This document shows, in pieces, positions 1 to 8,452 of a stretch of DNA of 64,000 nucleotides (position 1 is its first letter; every line of letters starts with the position of its first letter). The position numbers and the translations under genes are program-made. The stretch comes from an uncultured Aquimarina sp. (GTDB taxonomy: Bacteria; Bacteroidota; Bacteroidia; Flavobacteriales; Flavobacteriaceae), in NCBI GenBank assembly GCA_947501475.1, contig CANMWA010000005.1, positions 186,001-250,000 of the forward strand, written 5' to 3'. The notes below the pieces were generated by a model, which had not been told where the DNA came from, ran no database searches, and was given only the letters and a program-made list of their open reading frames with translations.

Positions 1-2
1 GT

Positions 3-230
3 TTTGAAGAAGTACCGGTTGAGCGTATAAAAAACATCAGAAACTTAAGATCTTTGCTATTAAGAGATAATAATTTGACTAGTATTCCAAAAGAATTAGG
101 TGAGTTAACTAATTTGGGCTCGTTAGATTTAAGAGAAAACCCGGTTACTAGTATCCCTAAAGAAGTTTGTAATTTATTTCAAAATAATGATAACCTCAAG
201 TTAGACGATGATGATGTTTGTGAAGGGTAA
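3..230 (+). CDS. Leucine-rich repeat protein, C-terminal fragment
   Basis: The open frame enters from the left edge and stops at 228-230, leaving 75 residues. Two repeats of the type LRSLLLRDNNLTSIPKEL and LGSLDLRENPVTSIPKEV are visible, with the LxxLxLxxNxLTSIP spacing of bacterial leucine-rich repeats. A short acidic tail (LDDDDVCEG) ends the protein. Such repeats form a solenoid used for protein binding; the partner cannot be told from this fragment. A strong hairpin follows 20 bases after the stop, so this is the last gene of its transcript. Confidence 0.8.
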   Translation, partial: FEEVPVERIKNIRNLRSLLLRDNNLTSIPKELGELTNLGSLDLRENPVTSIPKEVCNLFQNNDNLKLDDDDVCEG

Positions 231-247
231 TTAATAAAAAAACATAA

Positions 248-280
248 AAAATACCGGTGCTTGGCACCGGTATTTTTTTT
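248..280. terminator. Bidirectional rho-independent terminator
   Basis: A perfect 10-bp stem (251-260 with 264-273) has a 3-base loop, an A-run on the left and a T-run on the right. It lies between two converging genes, the LRR protein (+) and the DUF6249-like protein (-), and can end both. Confidence 0.85.
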
Positions 281-298
281 AAACAATGTTGAGATAAT

Positions 299-649
299 TT
301 ACTTGTCTAAATTTTTGGTCATAGTAAAGCCAGCAAATAACCCAGCTCCTGCCATCAAGAAAATTGTGCCCGGGTATGCAATATCTTCATCTACACCTAT
401 TGATAGATGTAAAATCCCTGCGATAAAAATACCAACACCTATACCCATTAATAATAAAGATAAATTCAGGATAAAGACTTTCCATACAGGAGTTACTTTT
501 TTATCCTTGCTACTGTAAAAAATAGAAGCATCTGCTCCTTTTTCGATTAAAGCTAATCGTTCTTTATTTCTTGCAGATATAAATAAATATACTATTCCGA
601 AAATACTTCCAAAAAATATTAAGGGAATTAAAATTTCTGGTCCATTCAT
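299..649 (-). CDS. DUF6249-like small membrane protein
   Basis: 116 residues with three hydrophobic segments, at roughly residues 6-24, 57-78 and 90-108. After the first segment comes ARNKERLALIEKGADASIF, the cytoplasmic motif I associate with DUF6249 proteins of Bacteroidota. These are often encoded beside ECF sigma factors, as here, where the divergent sigma gene begins 149 bases away. Function is unknown. Membrane location and a link to the sigma gene are inferred from topology and position. Confidence 0.75.
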   Translation of the reverse strand: MNGPEILIPLIFFGSIFGIVYLFISARNKERLALIEKGADASIFYSSKDKKVTPVWKVFILNLSLLLMGIGVGIFIAGILHLSIGVDEDIAYPGTIFLMAGAGLFAGFTMTKNLDK

Positions 650-798
650 AATTTTGATTTTTAATGATTAATACTGTTCGTTTTCTATTTAAGACGTGGT
701 GCATTACAAACCGGTTACAAAAAATACCAAAAAAATATTTTGTACTTTTTAGTTTAATTTATGTAACCAACAATAATATAGTATCGTCTTATGAGGAA

Positions 799-1386
799 AT
801 GAACCATCAATCAGATCAATATTATATCGACCAAGTTCTAGAAGGACAGGTAAATGTGTTTTCTGTTCTTGTAGAAAGATATCAGGGATTAGTATATACC
901 GTGGTATATAGAATGATAAAGAATAAGGAGCAAGCAGAAGAGGTTGCTCAAGATTCTTTTATCAAAGCATTTAAATCGCTAAGTAAGTATAGGGGAGATG
1001 CTAAATTTTCGACTTGGCTATATACCATCGCGTATCGAAAGAGCTTGGATGCTATTAAAGCGTCTAAACGTATGAAATCTTCTGAGCTTATAGAGGATAT
1101 AAGTGAAGGAGAAATAGAATTAGTAGGCGATGCATTAGGTTATTTACAAGCAAAAGAAAGAAAAGAAATTATATCAAATAGTATAATGAAGCTTCCTGAA
1201 GATGAGGCGGCGATTATTACATTGTATTATTTTGAAGAAAAAAGTGTAAAAGAGATCGTTGATATTATAGGTATAACCGCGGATAATGTAAAGATAAAGC
1301 TATATCGAAGTAGAAAAAAACTATATTCAATATTACAACATCATATATTACCTGAAATAAGTAGTAAAAATGGAAGAGCAATTTAA
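799..1386 (+). CDS. ECF RNA polymerase sigma factor
   Basis: 195 residues from the ATG at 799. The frame is open back to 664, but those 45 extra codons are AT-rich and unlike the family, so they are more likely the promoter region. Region 2 is seen as VFSVLVERYQGLVYTVVYRM and the EEVAQDSFIKAFKSL segment; region 4 as LPEDEAAIITLYYFEEKSVKEI followed by a helix-turn-helix ending in LYRSRKKL. The protein directs RNA polymerase to a small regulon. The next gene overlaps its 3' end and looks like a membrane partner, so this is probably a sigma/anti-sigma type pair. Confidence 0.9.
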   Translation: MNHQSDQYYIDQVLEGQVNVFSVLVERYQGLVYTVVYRMIKNKEQAEEVAQDSFIKAFKSLSKYRGDAKFSTWLYTIAYRKSLDAIKASKRMKSSELIEDISEGEIELVGDALGYLQAKERKEIISNSIMKLPEDEAAIITLYYFEEKSVKEIVDIIGITADNVKIKLYRSRKKLYSILQHHILPEISSKNGRAI

Positions 1387-1762
1387 AGACATAAAACATT
1401 TGGTAAAAGAAGCGGGTGTAGATCACCCTTCTTCTGATTTTCTAAAAAATGTAATGCAGAGCGTAGAGATTTCTTCAAAAAAAGCATTAGTATACAAACC
1501 ATTGATTTCTAAGAAAATTTGGTTTGTTATAGGATTGATAATAGTTGGGTTACTATTTATTTTGCCATTTTTGTCTCAAGGCAAAGTGTCAATTATTGAT
1601 ACCATTGATTTTTCATTTTTAAATTTGAAAAGAATAAACAATCCACTTTCAGGATTCACATTTCATAAAACCACAACATATGGTATGTTGTTTCTTGCAA
1701 TTTTGTTTTTTGTTCAAATACCATTATTAAAAAGAAGAATAGATAGAAATTTTTCAGTATAA
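1370..1762 (+). CDS. Putative membrane anti-sigma-like partner of the ECF sigma factor
   Basis: 130 residues. The start overlaps the sigma gene by 17 bases, implying translational coupling. The N-terminal ~45 residues are cytoplasmic and charged (MEEQFKDIKHLVKEAGVD). Two hydrophobic segments follow, about residues 48-66 and 104-120. No zinc-binding anti-sigma HxxxCxxC motif is visible. The layout (sigma gene, then an overlapping small membrane protein) is the usual one for a regulator of the sigma factor, but sequence alone does not prove it. Confidence 0.65.
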   Translation: MEEQFKDIKHLVKEAGVDHPSSDFLKNVMQSVEISSKKALVYKPLISKKIWFVIGLIIVGLLFILPFLSQGKVSIIDTIDFSFLNLKRINNPLSGFTFHKTTTYGMLFLAILFFVQIPLLKRRIDRNFSV

Positions 1763-1837
1763 CTCCTCGAAAAATATTTTTTAAACTGCAGTACATTCTC
1801 TATTTTACATACCAAATTAATTTTGGGAAACATTCTT

Positions 1838-3166
1838 ATGCAAAAAAGAGTATGTATTATCGGGGCAGGACCAAGTGGGATTACTGCTCTTAAGAATTTA
1901 AGGGATAAAGAATTAGATGTAGTTTGTTACGATCGAAACAGAGAAGTAGGAGGTAACTGGATTTATTCTGAAGATGAAAGTCATTCTAGTGTTTTTGATA
2001 CAACACATATCATAAGTTCAAAAACATTATCACAATATGAGGATTTTACCTTTGATGATTTTGATACTACTGTAGCCGATTACCCTTCACATGATGAGCT
2101 TAGAAGATATTTTCAAGCATATGCAAAGCATTTTGAGTTATATGCTTATATCGAGTTTAATACTATAGTGAAACGCTGTGAAAGAATAGCAGCCAATGAA
2201 TGGCACATTACTATAATTCAAAATGAAAACGAAAAAGTCGAGGTCTTTACAGATCTAGTCGTTTGTAATGGCCACCATTCTGTGCCTCGAATGCCAGAAT
2301 ACCCTGGGGAGTTTTCAGGTAAGTTTATGCACTCTCACAATTATAAAAAAGCAGCTCCTTTTGCAGATAAAAGAGTGCTAGTAATTGGTGGAGGAAATTC
2401 AGCTTGTGATGTTGCGGTAGAAACCAGTAGAGTAAGTAAAAAGACCAGTATTAGTTGGCGAAGAGGATATCGTATTATCCCTAAATTCTTTTTTGGATTA
2501 CCCTCTGATATTGTTGGTGCTCGTTCTTCCTGGTTACCTATAAAAATACGAAGCTGGTTTAATGACATATTGCTTACTATCATGTTAGGCAAAAATAAAT
2601 TATACGGTTTACAAGAAGTAAAAACAAAGTTCGGCCAGACACATCCTACAATTAATGATGAATTATTGTACAAAATTAGACATGGAAAAGTACATCCTAA
2701 GTTAGATATTGAAAGATTAGAAGGGAATACTGTTTATTTTAAAGATGGAACAAATGAAGAAGTTGATGTAATCATTGCATGTACTGGTTATATTCTGAAG
2801 CATTCTTTTTTTGATGAATCATTTGTGGATTATAGTGATGGCCCAGTGCCATTGTATTTAAAAATGTTTCACCCAGAGTATTATGATTTGTTTTTTGTAG
2901 GGATGTTTCAACCACTTGGTTGCATCTGGCCTGGATCCGAACTACAAAGTAAGATTTTAGCAAATTACTTAACAGATAACTGGAAAATGCCTTCAAATAT
3001 TAAAACTTTATGTAAAAAAGAGGTTACTAATCCCCATTATAAGCAAATCGACACACCAAGACATACAATAACGGTAGATTTTCATGCATTTAAAAAAGCA
3101 TTATTAAAACAGTTGCCTAAAAAATGGATATCAAAAGAACCTAAAACAATTTCACAAAGCGCATGA
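1838..3166 (+). CDS. Flavin-containing monooxygenase (FMO-like)
   Basis: 442 residues from ATG 1838; a TTG five codons upstream also fits the frame. The FAD-binding GxGxxG motif is RVCIIGAGPSGITALKNL at the N terminus. The FMO signature appears as FSGKFMHSHNYKKA near residue 155. A second Rossmann motif, VLVIGGGNSACDVAVE, binds NADPH, and the late ACTGY motif is present. The family oxygenates soft nucleophiles such as amines and sulfides. The substrate is unknown. It overlaps the following M23 peptidase gene by 4 bases, so both are probably expressed together. Confidence 0.9.
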   Translation: MQKRVCIIGAGPSGITALKNLRDKELDVVCYDRNREVGGNWIYSEDESHSSVFDTTHIISSKTLSQYEDFTFDDFDTTVADYPSHDELRRYFQAYAKHFELYAYIEFNTIVKRCERIAANEWHITIIQNENEKVEVFTDLVVCNGHHSVPRMPEYPGEFSGKFMHSHNYKKAAPFADKRVLVIGGGNSACDVAVETSRVSKKTSISWRRGYRIIPKFFFGLPSDIVGARSSWLPIKIRSWFNDILLTIMLGKNKLYGLQEVKTKFGQTHPTINDELLYKIRHGKVHPKLDIERLEGNTVYFKDGTNEEVDVIIACTGYILKHSFFDESFVDYSDGPVPLYLKMFHPEYYDLFFVGMFQPLGCIWPGSELQSKILANYLTDNWKMPSNIKTLCKKEVTNPHYKQIDTPRHTITVDFHAFKKALLKQLPKKWISKEPKTISQSA

Positions 3167-3855
3167 TGATTAACACTCCGTTTAAAGAGTTTGTAGAAAA
3201 TTTATCTCAAGGATTTACCCCGATAGTATCTTCAAAATTCTCAAAAGAAGATTATATTTCAATTGATTTATCAGAAACTAATCAAAACTTGAACACGATA
3301 GATGTCTCTTCTTCTGAAGCATTTGAGGTATATATTAATAAATATCTCAAAAAGAACAATCTTAGAGTAGCTTATGGCGGATATAATGAGACAAGAGCAA
3401 TCTATCGTAGGAGTTCACATTTTAATCAATTAGACCCAGAAACCGAACGTAATATACATTTGGGAGTTGATATATGGTGTGACGCAGGAACAGAAATATT
3501 ATCGCCATTAGATGGAAAGGTACACAGCTTTAAAAACAATAATAATTATGGCGATTATGGCCCAACAATTATTCTAGAACACCAGTATCCTGATATTACT
3601 TTCTATACACTGTATGGGCATTTAACTATAGATTCTTTATCAAAATTGAAAGTAGGCCAAATAATAAAGGCTAATGAGGTAATCGCATATTTGGGCGATG
3701 CATCAGTAAACGGAGATTATGCTCCTCATTTGCATTTTCAGATCATTAGAGATTTACAAGGGAATATTGGAGATTATCCTGGAGTCTCTAATAAAAAGGA
3801 TTTAGATTTTTACCTACAAAATTGCCCGGATCCAAATCTTTTACTGAAAATTTAG
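3163..3855 (+). CDS. M23-type peptidase domain protein without signal peptide
   Basis: 230 residues. The LytM/M23 zinc site is intact: HLGVD near residue 103 supplies His and Asp, and HLHFQI near residue 193 supplies the HxH pair; YGHL lies between. There is no signal peptide or lipobox, which is odd for a peptidoglycan endopeptidase. The sequence resembles the peptidase module that in other organisms sits between an APH-like kinase and a class III aminotransferase in one fusion protein (recalled family knowledge). It starts inside the stop of the FMO gene (ATGA overlap), so a cytoplasmic role tied to that enzyme is possible. Confidence 0.8.
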   Translation: MMINTPFKEFVENLSQGFTPIVSSKFSKEDYISIDLSETNQNLNTIDVSSSEAFEVYINKYLKKNNLRVAYGGYNETRAIYRRSSHFNQLDPETERNIHLGVDIWCDAGTEILSPLDGKVHSFKNNNNYGDYGPTIILEHQYPDITFYTLYGHLTIDSLSKLKVGQIIKANEVIAYLGDASVNGDYAPHLHFQIIRDLQGNIGDYPGVSNKKDLDFYLQNCPDPNLLLKI

Positions 3856-3860
3856 GTTAT

Positions 3861-3912
3861 GATTAAAAAAATAAGCTTCTAACATATGTTACATTGATGT
3901 TAGAAGCTTATT
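3861..3912 (-). terminator. Terminator hairpin, 16-bp stem
   Basis: Arms 3870-3885 and 3897-3912 pair perfectly around an 11-base loop. Read on the minus strand, the stem is followed by a T-run (3865-3870), so it is best placed to end the Ig-like lipoprotein gene. It can also slow transcription from the converging M23 gene. Confidence 0.75.
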
Positions 3913-3936
3913 ATTAACTTGCTTTTTTTGTCTGAG

Positions 3937-5874
3937 CTAGAACAAAATTATTTGATCTTCACGTAACGGGGTAGTTTTACTAATATCATTGCTTATGCTA
4001 TTTGAAATAATTAATTCAGCAAGAGAGATAAAAACATTACTATCAAATAATATTAAAGTGGTTTCTATGGTTACTTCTTCATCAGCGGGCATTATAAAGT
4101 CGATAGGATCTGATCTAAGCTCAAAGAAAGGAGCTGGATCTGCAGGATCATTTATTTGATAAGAATAAGTACCTGGATTTTGTTGCCAAGGTTCAAGTAG
4201 CTCTTCACCATTTTTATTTTTTACCGAATAAGAAACTTCAAATTGAATATAATCTTGATTTGTACTTTGACCGATGTCTGCATAACCAAAGATTTCCAAA
4301 AAGACTTTAGAGTCTGCTGGCGCTGTATAAACCCCTGTGGTTTCATTATACGATGTAGGATCTGCGAGAACCGTATAATTTATAGTCCTAGATATTGAAG
4401 TATTCGATGCAGAGGTGACAATAATACTTGCGGTCCCAGGACCCGTTGTCGTTCTGCTGCCAAATGGACTTACCGAAACTACATCGCTATTTGTAGAGGT
4501 CCAAATCAACGTTTTGTCTGTTGCATCTTCAGGATCTACTCTTACTCCTCCACCTTTACCAATCCCTGGTCGAAAATAAACCGTAAGATCTGTTTCTCCA
4601 TAAATAAAAATACCAGTTACAGGTATTGGAGTACTAACGACTCGTAGCATGACACTTGCTGTTATAGTTGCGTCAACAGTAGACGTCACAGTAATAGCAA
4701 CGGTACCTTCTTTTAAGCCTGTTACTTTACCGCTATTATCAACAGAAGCAATAGAAGTATCGCTAGAAGAAAAGACAAAGTTATCATCTGCAGAACCACC
4801 CTCTATATTAAACTTATTTACTTGTATTGTTTTTGAATCGCCAATAAGAAGTGAGGATCTTTTTGGTTGTGCCGAAATAAACTTAGCACCTACAGGTCTG
4901 CTATTCGTAACCGTTAATTCTATAGATTGTGTCACATTTGGATTGTCAATAAAAGTTGCAGTAATAGTTGTAACCCCAGTACTTTTGGTATTTACATAAC
5001 CTGATTTGTCTACTACAGCAATTGATTCATTACTACTGGTCCAATTTAAATCTACAGCATTTGCATTTGCAGGAGAAAATATAGGTATTAATTGTATCCA
5101 AGACCCATCAGGATGACTCATAGAAGAACCTCTAAAAAATGTAAACCCTGTTAATGGTACTATACCAGGATCTGTAAGAGTAGTAAAATCAAACTCTAGA
5201 GCAGCTGATTTTTGATTTGTACTAATCGCTAATAATATCCCTTTGTAAAAAGTGTTAGGTTCTAGATTTCCAAAGCTGTAAGTGTTATCAGTAAGGTTAC
5301 TGGCTACCAGGTCACCTTCTAGATAAATATTATATGTAATTTCAGAATTATCACTTATAGTAGCGGTATCCCAATTAAGAATAGCGCTATTTTTTTGAAG
5401 ATTATCAACTGTAACATTTGAAATCTCTGGTACAGGTGCATTAGGATCTGCAAATTGTTTGGTCGTTACAGAAAATAGGATCGGGTCTAATTCAACACTT
5501 GCCTTAATTATTTTTGTCGAAGCAGTTTCATTATCCAAGGTTTTAGGTACAATACGACCAGAGTACTTTGTATTTGCTTTTAATTGTGTTAGAGTATAAT
5601 CTGTATCGGCATTGCTGTCTTTGATTTTTGTGTCACCCAAATAAATATCATAAACGACTTTTTCATTGTTTGGACCAGCAACTTCTCCCCATTTTAAGTT
5701 TACTAAATTAAAGGAAATGTCTTCGTCTTTAAATTCAATTCCGGTAGTTTCGTCCGGATTTGAAACTCCTTCACCTTGATTTTGATCCTGAATAATATCG
5801 TCGTCGCTATTGCAACTTAGAGTAGCAACAATAATAAACGTAAGTAATGTAAATACAAAATATAGTTTTCTCAT
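3937..5874 (-). CDS. Large lipoprotein with FN3-like and BIG2 Ig-like domains
   Basis: 645 residues. The N terminus MRKLYFVFTLLTFIIVAT followed by LSC is a lipoprotein signal, with an acidic CNSDDD start after cleavage. Two fibronectin III-like modules follow (about 45-128 and 150-233). Three BIG2-type modules come next, recognised by repeats such as SSNESIAVVDKSGYVNTK, SSDTSIASVDNSGKVTGL and STNSDVVSVSPFG. A unique C-terminal ~130-residue domain ends the protein. It is probably surface-exposed and adhesive or structural; no catalytic motif is visible. It is divergent from the PadR gene, with a 30-bp palindrome between. Confidence 0.85.
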   Translation of the reverse strand: MRKLYFVFTLLTFIIVATLSCNSDDDIIQDQNQGEGVSNPDETTGIEFKDEDISFNLVNLKWGEVAGPNNEKVVYDIYLGDTKIKDSNADTDYTLTQLKANTKYSGRIVPKTLDNETASTKIIKASVELDPILFSVTTKQFADPNAPVPEISNVTVDNLQKNSAILNWDTATISDNSEITYNIYLEGDLVASNLTDNTYSFGNLEPNTFYKGILLAISTNQKSAALEFDFTTLTDPGIVPLTGFTFFRGSSMSHPDGSWIQLIPIFSPANANAVDLNWTSSNESIAVVDKSGYVNTKSTGVTTITATFIDNPNVTQSIELTVTNSRPVGAKFISAQPKRSSLLIGDSKTIQVNKFNIEGGSADDNFVFSSSDTSIASVDNSGKVTGLKEGTVAITVTSTVDATITASVMLRVVSTPIPVTGIFIYGETDLTVYFRPGIGKGGGVRVDPEDATDKTLIWTSTNSDVVSVSPFGSRTTTGPGTASIIVTSASNTSISRTINYTVLADPTSYNETTGVYTAPADSKVFLEIFGYADIGQSTNQDYIQFEVSYSVKNKNGEELLEPWQQNPGTYSYQINDPADPAPFFELRSDPIDFIMPADEEVTIETTLILFDSNVFISLAELIISNSISNDISKTTPLREDQIILF

Positions 5875-5957
5875 CTTAATTATTTTTCTTTAACTGACTA
5901 AATTATTGAATATCATGAACGGAAAAATAAGTAAACCCTTGTGTAGTTTGTAACAGT

Positions 5958-5987
5958 TGTAGTTGATATTTATAAATATCAACTACA
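5958..5987. repeat. Perfect 30-bp palindrome
   Basis: The 15 bases TGTAGTTGATATTTA are followed directly by their exact reverse complement, with no spacer. It lies 84 bases upstream of the lipoprotein start, in the divergent region shared with the PadR gene. It could be a dimeric protein-binding site or a cruciform; there is no T-run as a terminator would need. The rest of the 5875-6157 stretch shows no gene. Confidence 0.8.
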
Positions 5988-6157
5988 GATGGTTGTTTCA
6001 ATTAACTGATATACAGTTGTTTTATGTTTGGTGAGATAAAATTCTTTCAAAAAAGTTATTTGTGGGGTTTAATAAGGCAATGATGTAGTGTAATTAGTGG
6101 TTTTTGAATGAATTCGATTGTTTATGATTTAGAATAGATAGTATATATTTAAAAAAT

Positions 6158-6199
6158 AATACATAGAATTATGATGTATTGGATTTTTATGTATATTTG
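6158..6199 (+). promoter_or_regulatory. Candidate PadR operator and -7 box
   Basis: AATACAT (6158-6164) and ATGTATT (6174-6180) form an exact inverted repeat with a 9-base spacer. Downstream, TATATTTG (6192-6199) matches the Bacteroidota -7 consensus TAnnTTTG and ends five bases before the chosen PadR start at 6204. An autoregulatory site is inferred from this position. No clear -33 TTTG is seen. Confidence 0.45.
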
Positions 6200-6203
6200 T
6201 CCT

Positions 6204-6542
6204 ATGTATTCAAAAGAACTGCTCAAAGGAACGTTAAGTATTATTATTCTGAATTTATTATCAGAAAATGGACGTATGTATGGTTATGAGATTTTTCAGA
6301 AGGTAAAAGAAAGCTCTGATGGGAAAATCATACTAAAAGATGGTTCGTTATATCCAGCGTTGCAAAAAATGAAAAAAGATGGGCTGGTGTCCTGCGAAGA
6401 GGAATATATAGGGAAAAGAGTTAGAAAATATTATGTACTAACACCTGTGGGAGAAAAAGAGAAAGTTTTGTACATCGAAGAACTTAAAGATTTTATAGCA
6501 ACTATAAATAAAGTTGTTTTTCCAGAATTACGAATGATATGA
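6204..6542 (+). CDS. PadR-family transcriptional regulator
   Basis: 112 residues from ATG 6204. The frame is open from 6171, but the extra 11 codons overlap the putative operator and -7 box. The winged-helix PadR fold is recognised by MYSKELLKGTLSIIILNLL, the MYGYEI motif, DGSLYPALQKM and RKYYVLTPVGE. The family represses transport or stress genes, often responding to small aromatic or lipophilic ligands. The next gene overlaps by 4 bases (ATGA) and encodes a membrane protein. PadR plus a membrane partner is a common Bacteroidota pair. Confidence 0.9.
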   Translation: MYSKELLKGTLSIIILNLLSENGRMYGYEIFQKVKESSDGKIILKDGSLYPALQKMKKDGLVSCEEEYIGKRVRKYYVLTPVGEKEKVLYIEELKDFIATINKVVFPELRMI

Positions 6543-7147
6543 AATTAAGCCCTCAACAAGAAGATGTAATCTGTGATTATGTGGATTCTCAAGGTTTAAA
6601 ATTGAAGTCTTTGCGAGATGATATAGTAGATCATCTTTGTTGTGTGGTTGATAGCGAATTAAGATTGGGAAAGTCATTTGATCAATCATTTGAGGAAGCA
6701 ATAAAAGAATTAGCTCCTAATGGTTTGATTGATATTGAACGCAAAACATTTTTTTTATTAAACTCAAAACGAATAATTATGATGAAAAAGTTAATGTATT
6801 TAATCGGTTTTATAGGGTCAGCATCCTTAACTATAGGAGCAACTTTTAAAGTATTATATTATCCTGGAGCTAACATTCTTTTTATTACTGGGTTTCTTAC
6901 ACTCTTTTTGGTTTTTATACCACTATTAACCTTTGATAGGTATAAAGTAGCTATAGCCAAGTCAATGTCAGATAAGGTAAAGGTTATCCTAGGATTTATA
7001 GCAGCTATTGTTACTGGATTTGCTGGTTTATTTAAGTTCTTACACTGGCAAAGTGGTACTGTTTTGTTATTAGCAGGAGCCTTTATTTTTGCGATTGACT
7101 TTTTGCCTTTCTTATTTTTTACAATGTACAAAAGATCAGTTGAGTAG
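6539..7147 (+). CDS. PadR-linked membrane protein with HAAS-like N terminus
   Basis: 202 residues. The first ~80 form a soluble helical part (LRDDIVDHLCCVVDSEL, IKELAPNGLIDIE) like the domains placed next to PadR regulators. Four hydrophobic segments follow, at about residues 84-102, 109-127, 146-163 and 170-190, and the halves look related (FKVLYYPGANILFITG and FKFLHWQSGTVLLLAG). This suggests an internally duplicated membrane domain. Function is unknown. It is translationally coupled to PadR and followed by a terminator, so the two genes make a closed unit. Confidence 0.75.
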   Translation: MKLSPQQEDVICDYVDSQGLKLKSLRDDIVDHLCCVVDSELRLGKSFDQSFEEAIKELAPNGLIDIERKTFFLLNSKRIIMMKKLMYLIGFIGSASLTIGATFKVLYYPGANILFITGFLTLFLVFIPLLTFDRYKVAIAKSMSDKVKVILGFIAAIVTGFAGLFKFLHWQSGTVLLLAGAFIFAIDFLPFLFFTMYKRSVE

Positions 7148-7173
7148 TAGTAATTACAAGTAAATTCTTTAAA

Positions 7174-7207
7174 ATGCGATTAATTTAAGTTAATCGCATA
7201 TTTTTTT
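7174..7207 (+). terminator. Rho-independent terminator after the PadR operon
   Basis: ATGCGATTAA (7174-7183) pairs perfectly with 7190-7199 around a 6-base loop and is followed by seven Ts (7201-7207). Confidence 0.9.
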
Positions 7208-7227
7208 AAATAAAAAATTTATTGATT

Positions 7228-7292
7228 ATGAAAAATGAAATAATAGTACTGGTATGTATCATTTTGTCAGCTTGTTCTGATAAAAAAGCTTA
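7228..7292 (+). pseudogene. Out-of-frame lipoprotein leader of the PIG-L gene
   Basis: A 21-codon ORF reads MKNEIIVLVCIILSACSDKK and ends at TAA 7290-7292. It has a full lipobox (LSAC). Removing one A from the A6 run at 7282-7287 joins this leader in frame to LNYNEIALYQDHTVPDL and then to the PIG-L domain at 7358, with no stop between. The leader is therefore the detached 5' end of the next gene. A real mutation, a slippage switch or a sequencing error are all possible. Confidence 0.8.
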
Positions 7293-7357
7293 ATTACAAT
7301 GAAATTGCTTTATATCAAGATCATACGGTTCCTGATTTAAAAAATAAAATAGGAGAG

Positions 7358-8059
7358 GTGTCAAGAGTTCTTGTTGTACTTCCACATGCAGATGATGAAA
7401 TAGCCGCTGCCGGTTTGGTTTTGTATCTAAAAGAAAAAGGAGCAGTAGCATATTTGTTTACACTTTGCGATCATGGAGAACCTCGGATGAGTGAATTAAA
7501 ATGTTCGGCAAAGAAAATTGGTTTTGAAAAACAAGAAAATGCTGGTTTTATTAATAATAAATGGGAAGACATCATAGAGAATAATATTGTATTCTGGAGA
7601 GAAAATAAGGATGATATTAAAAATGCAATACGACAAAAGGTTAATGATTTTAAACCTGATGTCCTCATAACTTATGATTCTAAAATTGGAGCTACTGGGC
7701 ACCCAGAGCATTTAATATCGGCACAAATTACCGAAGAAATTTTTAGAGAAGGTTCTGATAAAAATACCTTTAAACCAAAGTATTTGTTTCAAATTACATT
7801 ACCAGAAAAATTAGAGAATTTGATTGTTGCTGAAACTGCTCTGTATAAATTAACAAAACAAACTATAAAAGTTGATGGTATGCCAGAACCTAATGTCGCA
7901 TTGGATATAAGGAAGTATTGGACAGCTAAGAATGCTGCAGGGTTTTGCCATCAATCTCAAATGCGTATTTTAAGTAATGCATATTTAGTCTATGATAAAG
8001 ATGATAAGGAAAACCATATCAATACCTTTAACAAAGAATATTATAAGATGTTAGAGTAA
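7358..8059 (+). CDS. PIG-L family deacetylase (frameshifted away from its lipoprotein leader)
   Basis: The intact frame from GTG 7358 gives 233 residues. The PIG-L zinc site is present as PHADDE near residue 9 and as GHPEH near residue 110. The family removes acetyl groups from GlcNAc-type sugars or their conjugates. The frame stays open upstream of the GTG as far as the A6 run at 7282-7287, and the missing part looks like a lipoprotein leader in the other frame. The native protein was probably an exported lipoprotein of about 276 residues. As it stands only a leaderless form can be made, from a doubtful GTG start. Confidence 0.8.
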   Translation: MSRVLVVLPHADDEIAAAGLVLYLKEKGAVAYLFTLCDHGEPRMSELKCSAKKIGFEKQENAGFINNKWEDIIENNIVFWRENKDDIKNAIRQKVNDFKPDVLITYDSKIGATGHPEHLISAQITEEIFREGSDKNTFKPKYLFQITLPEKLENLIVAETALYKLTKQTIKVDGMPEPNVALDIRKYWTAKNAAGFCHQSQMRILSNAYLVYDKDDKENHINTFNKEYYKMLE

Positions 8060-8452
8060 TACAAGAAATAGTAAACTTACCGTATGTGTTTTAAAGCCTA
8101 TGACATAATGAAATTACTGATAAAAAAATAATGACCCTCCTATAATACCTTAGTAATTTAAACGTAAACATTTTAGTATAACTTAATATATGTACGCTAA
8201 ATGCATTGATAATTAGTAATTTATGTGTTTTTTATCGTTTTAAACATGCTTTTAATCGTATTTTTTGAATAAATTAACATTTTAAAGCATTGATAATCAA
8301 ATAATTAATGTTTTAATTAACAGTTTGTTTGCATTTCGTCGATGATAGCACGTATTTGGCCTAAAAGTCTGATTATTAGTTGCTAAACTAATTATTTAAT
8401 AATATCATTGTATGGTAAAACCGTAATTAATTAACCATAAAGCCCCAGAATT
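8060..8452. other. Intergenic region without a recognised gene
   Basis: 393 bases of AT-rich sequence between the PIG-L gene and the duplicated-domain protein. Frames on both strands are short and lack coding character. It probably holds the promoter and a long leader for the gene at 8453; no exact TAnnTTTG box was found. Confidence 0.6.

Noticed and set aside
664..798. 45-codon N-terminal extension of the ECF sigma factor
   Set aside because: The extension is unlike the family, and the ATG at 799 gives a standard length. The stretch is more likely promoter and leader.
4649..4999. Antisense ORF within the Ig-like lipoprotein gene
   Set aside because: It is the shadow of the repetitive BIG2 coding region and has no start context or family.
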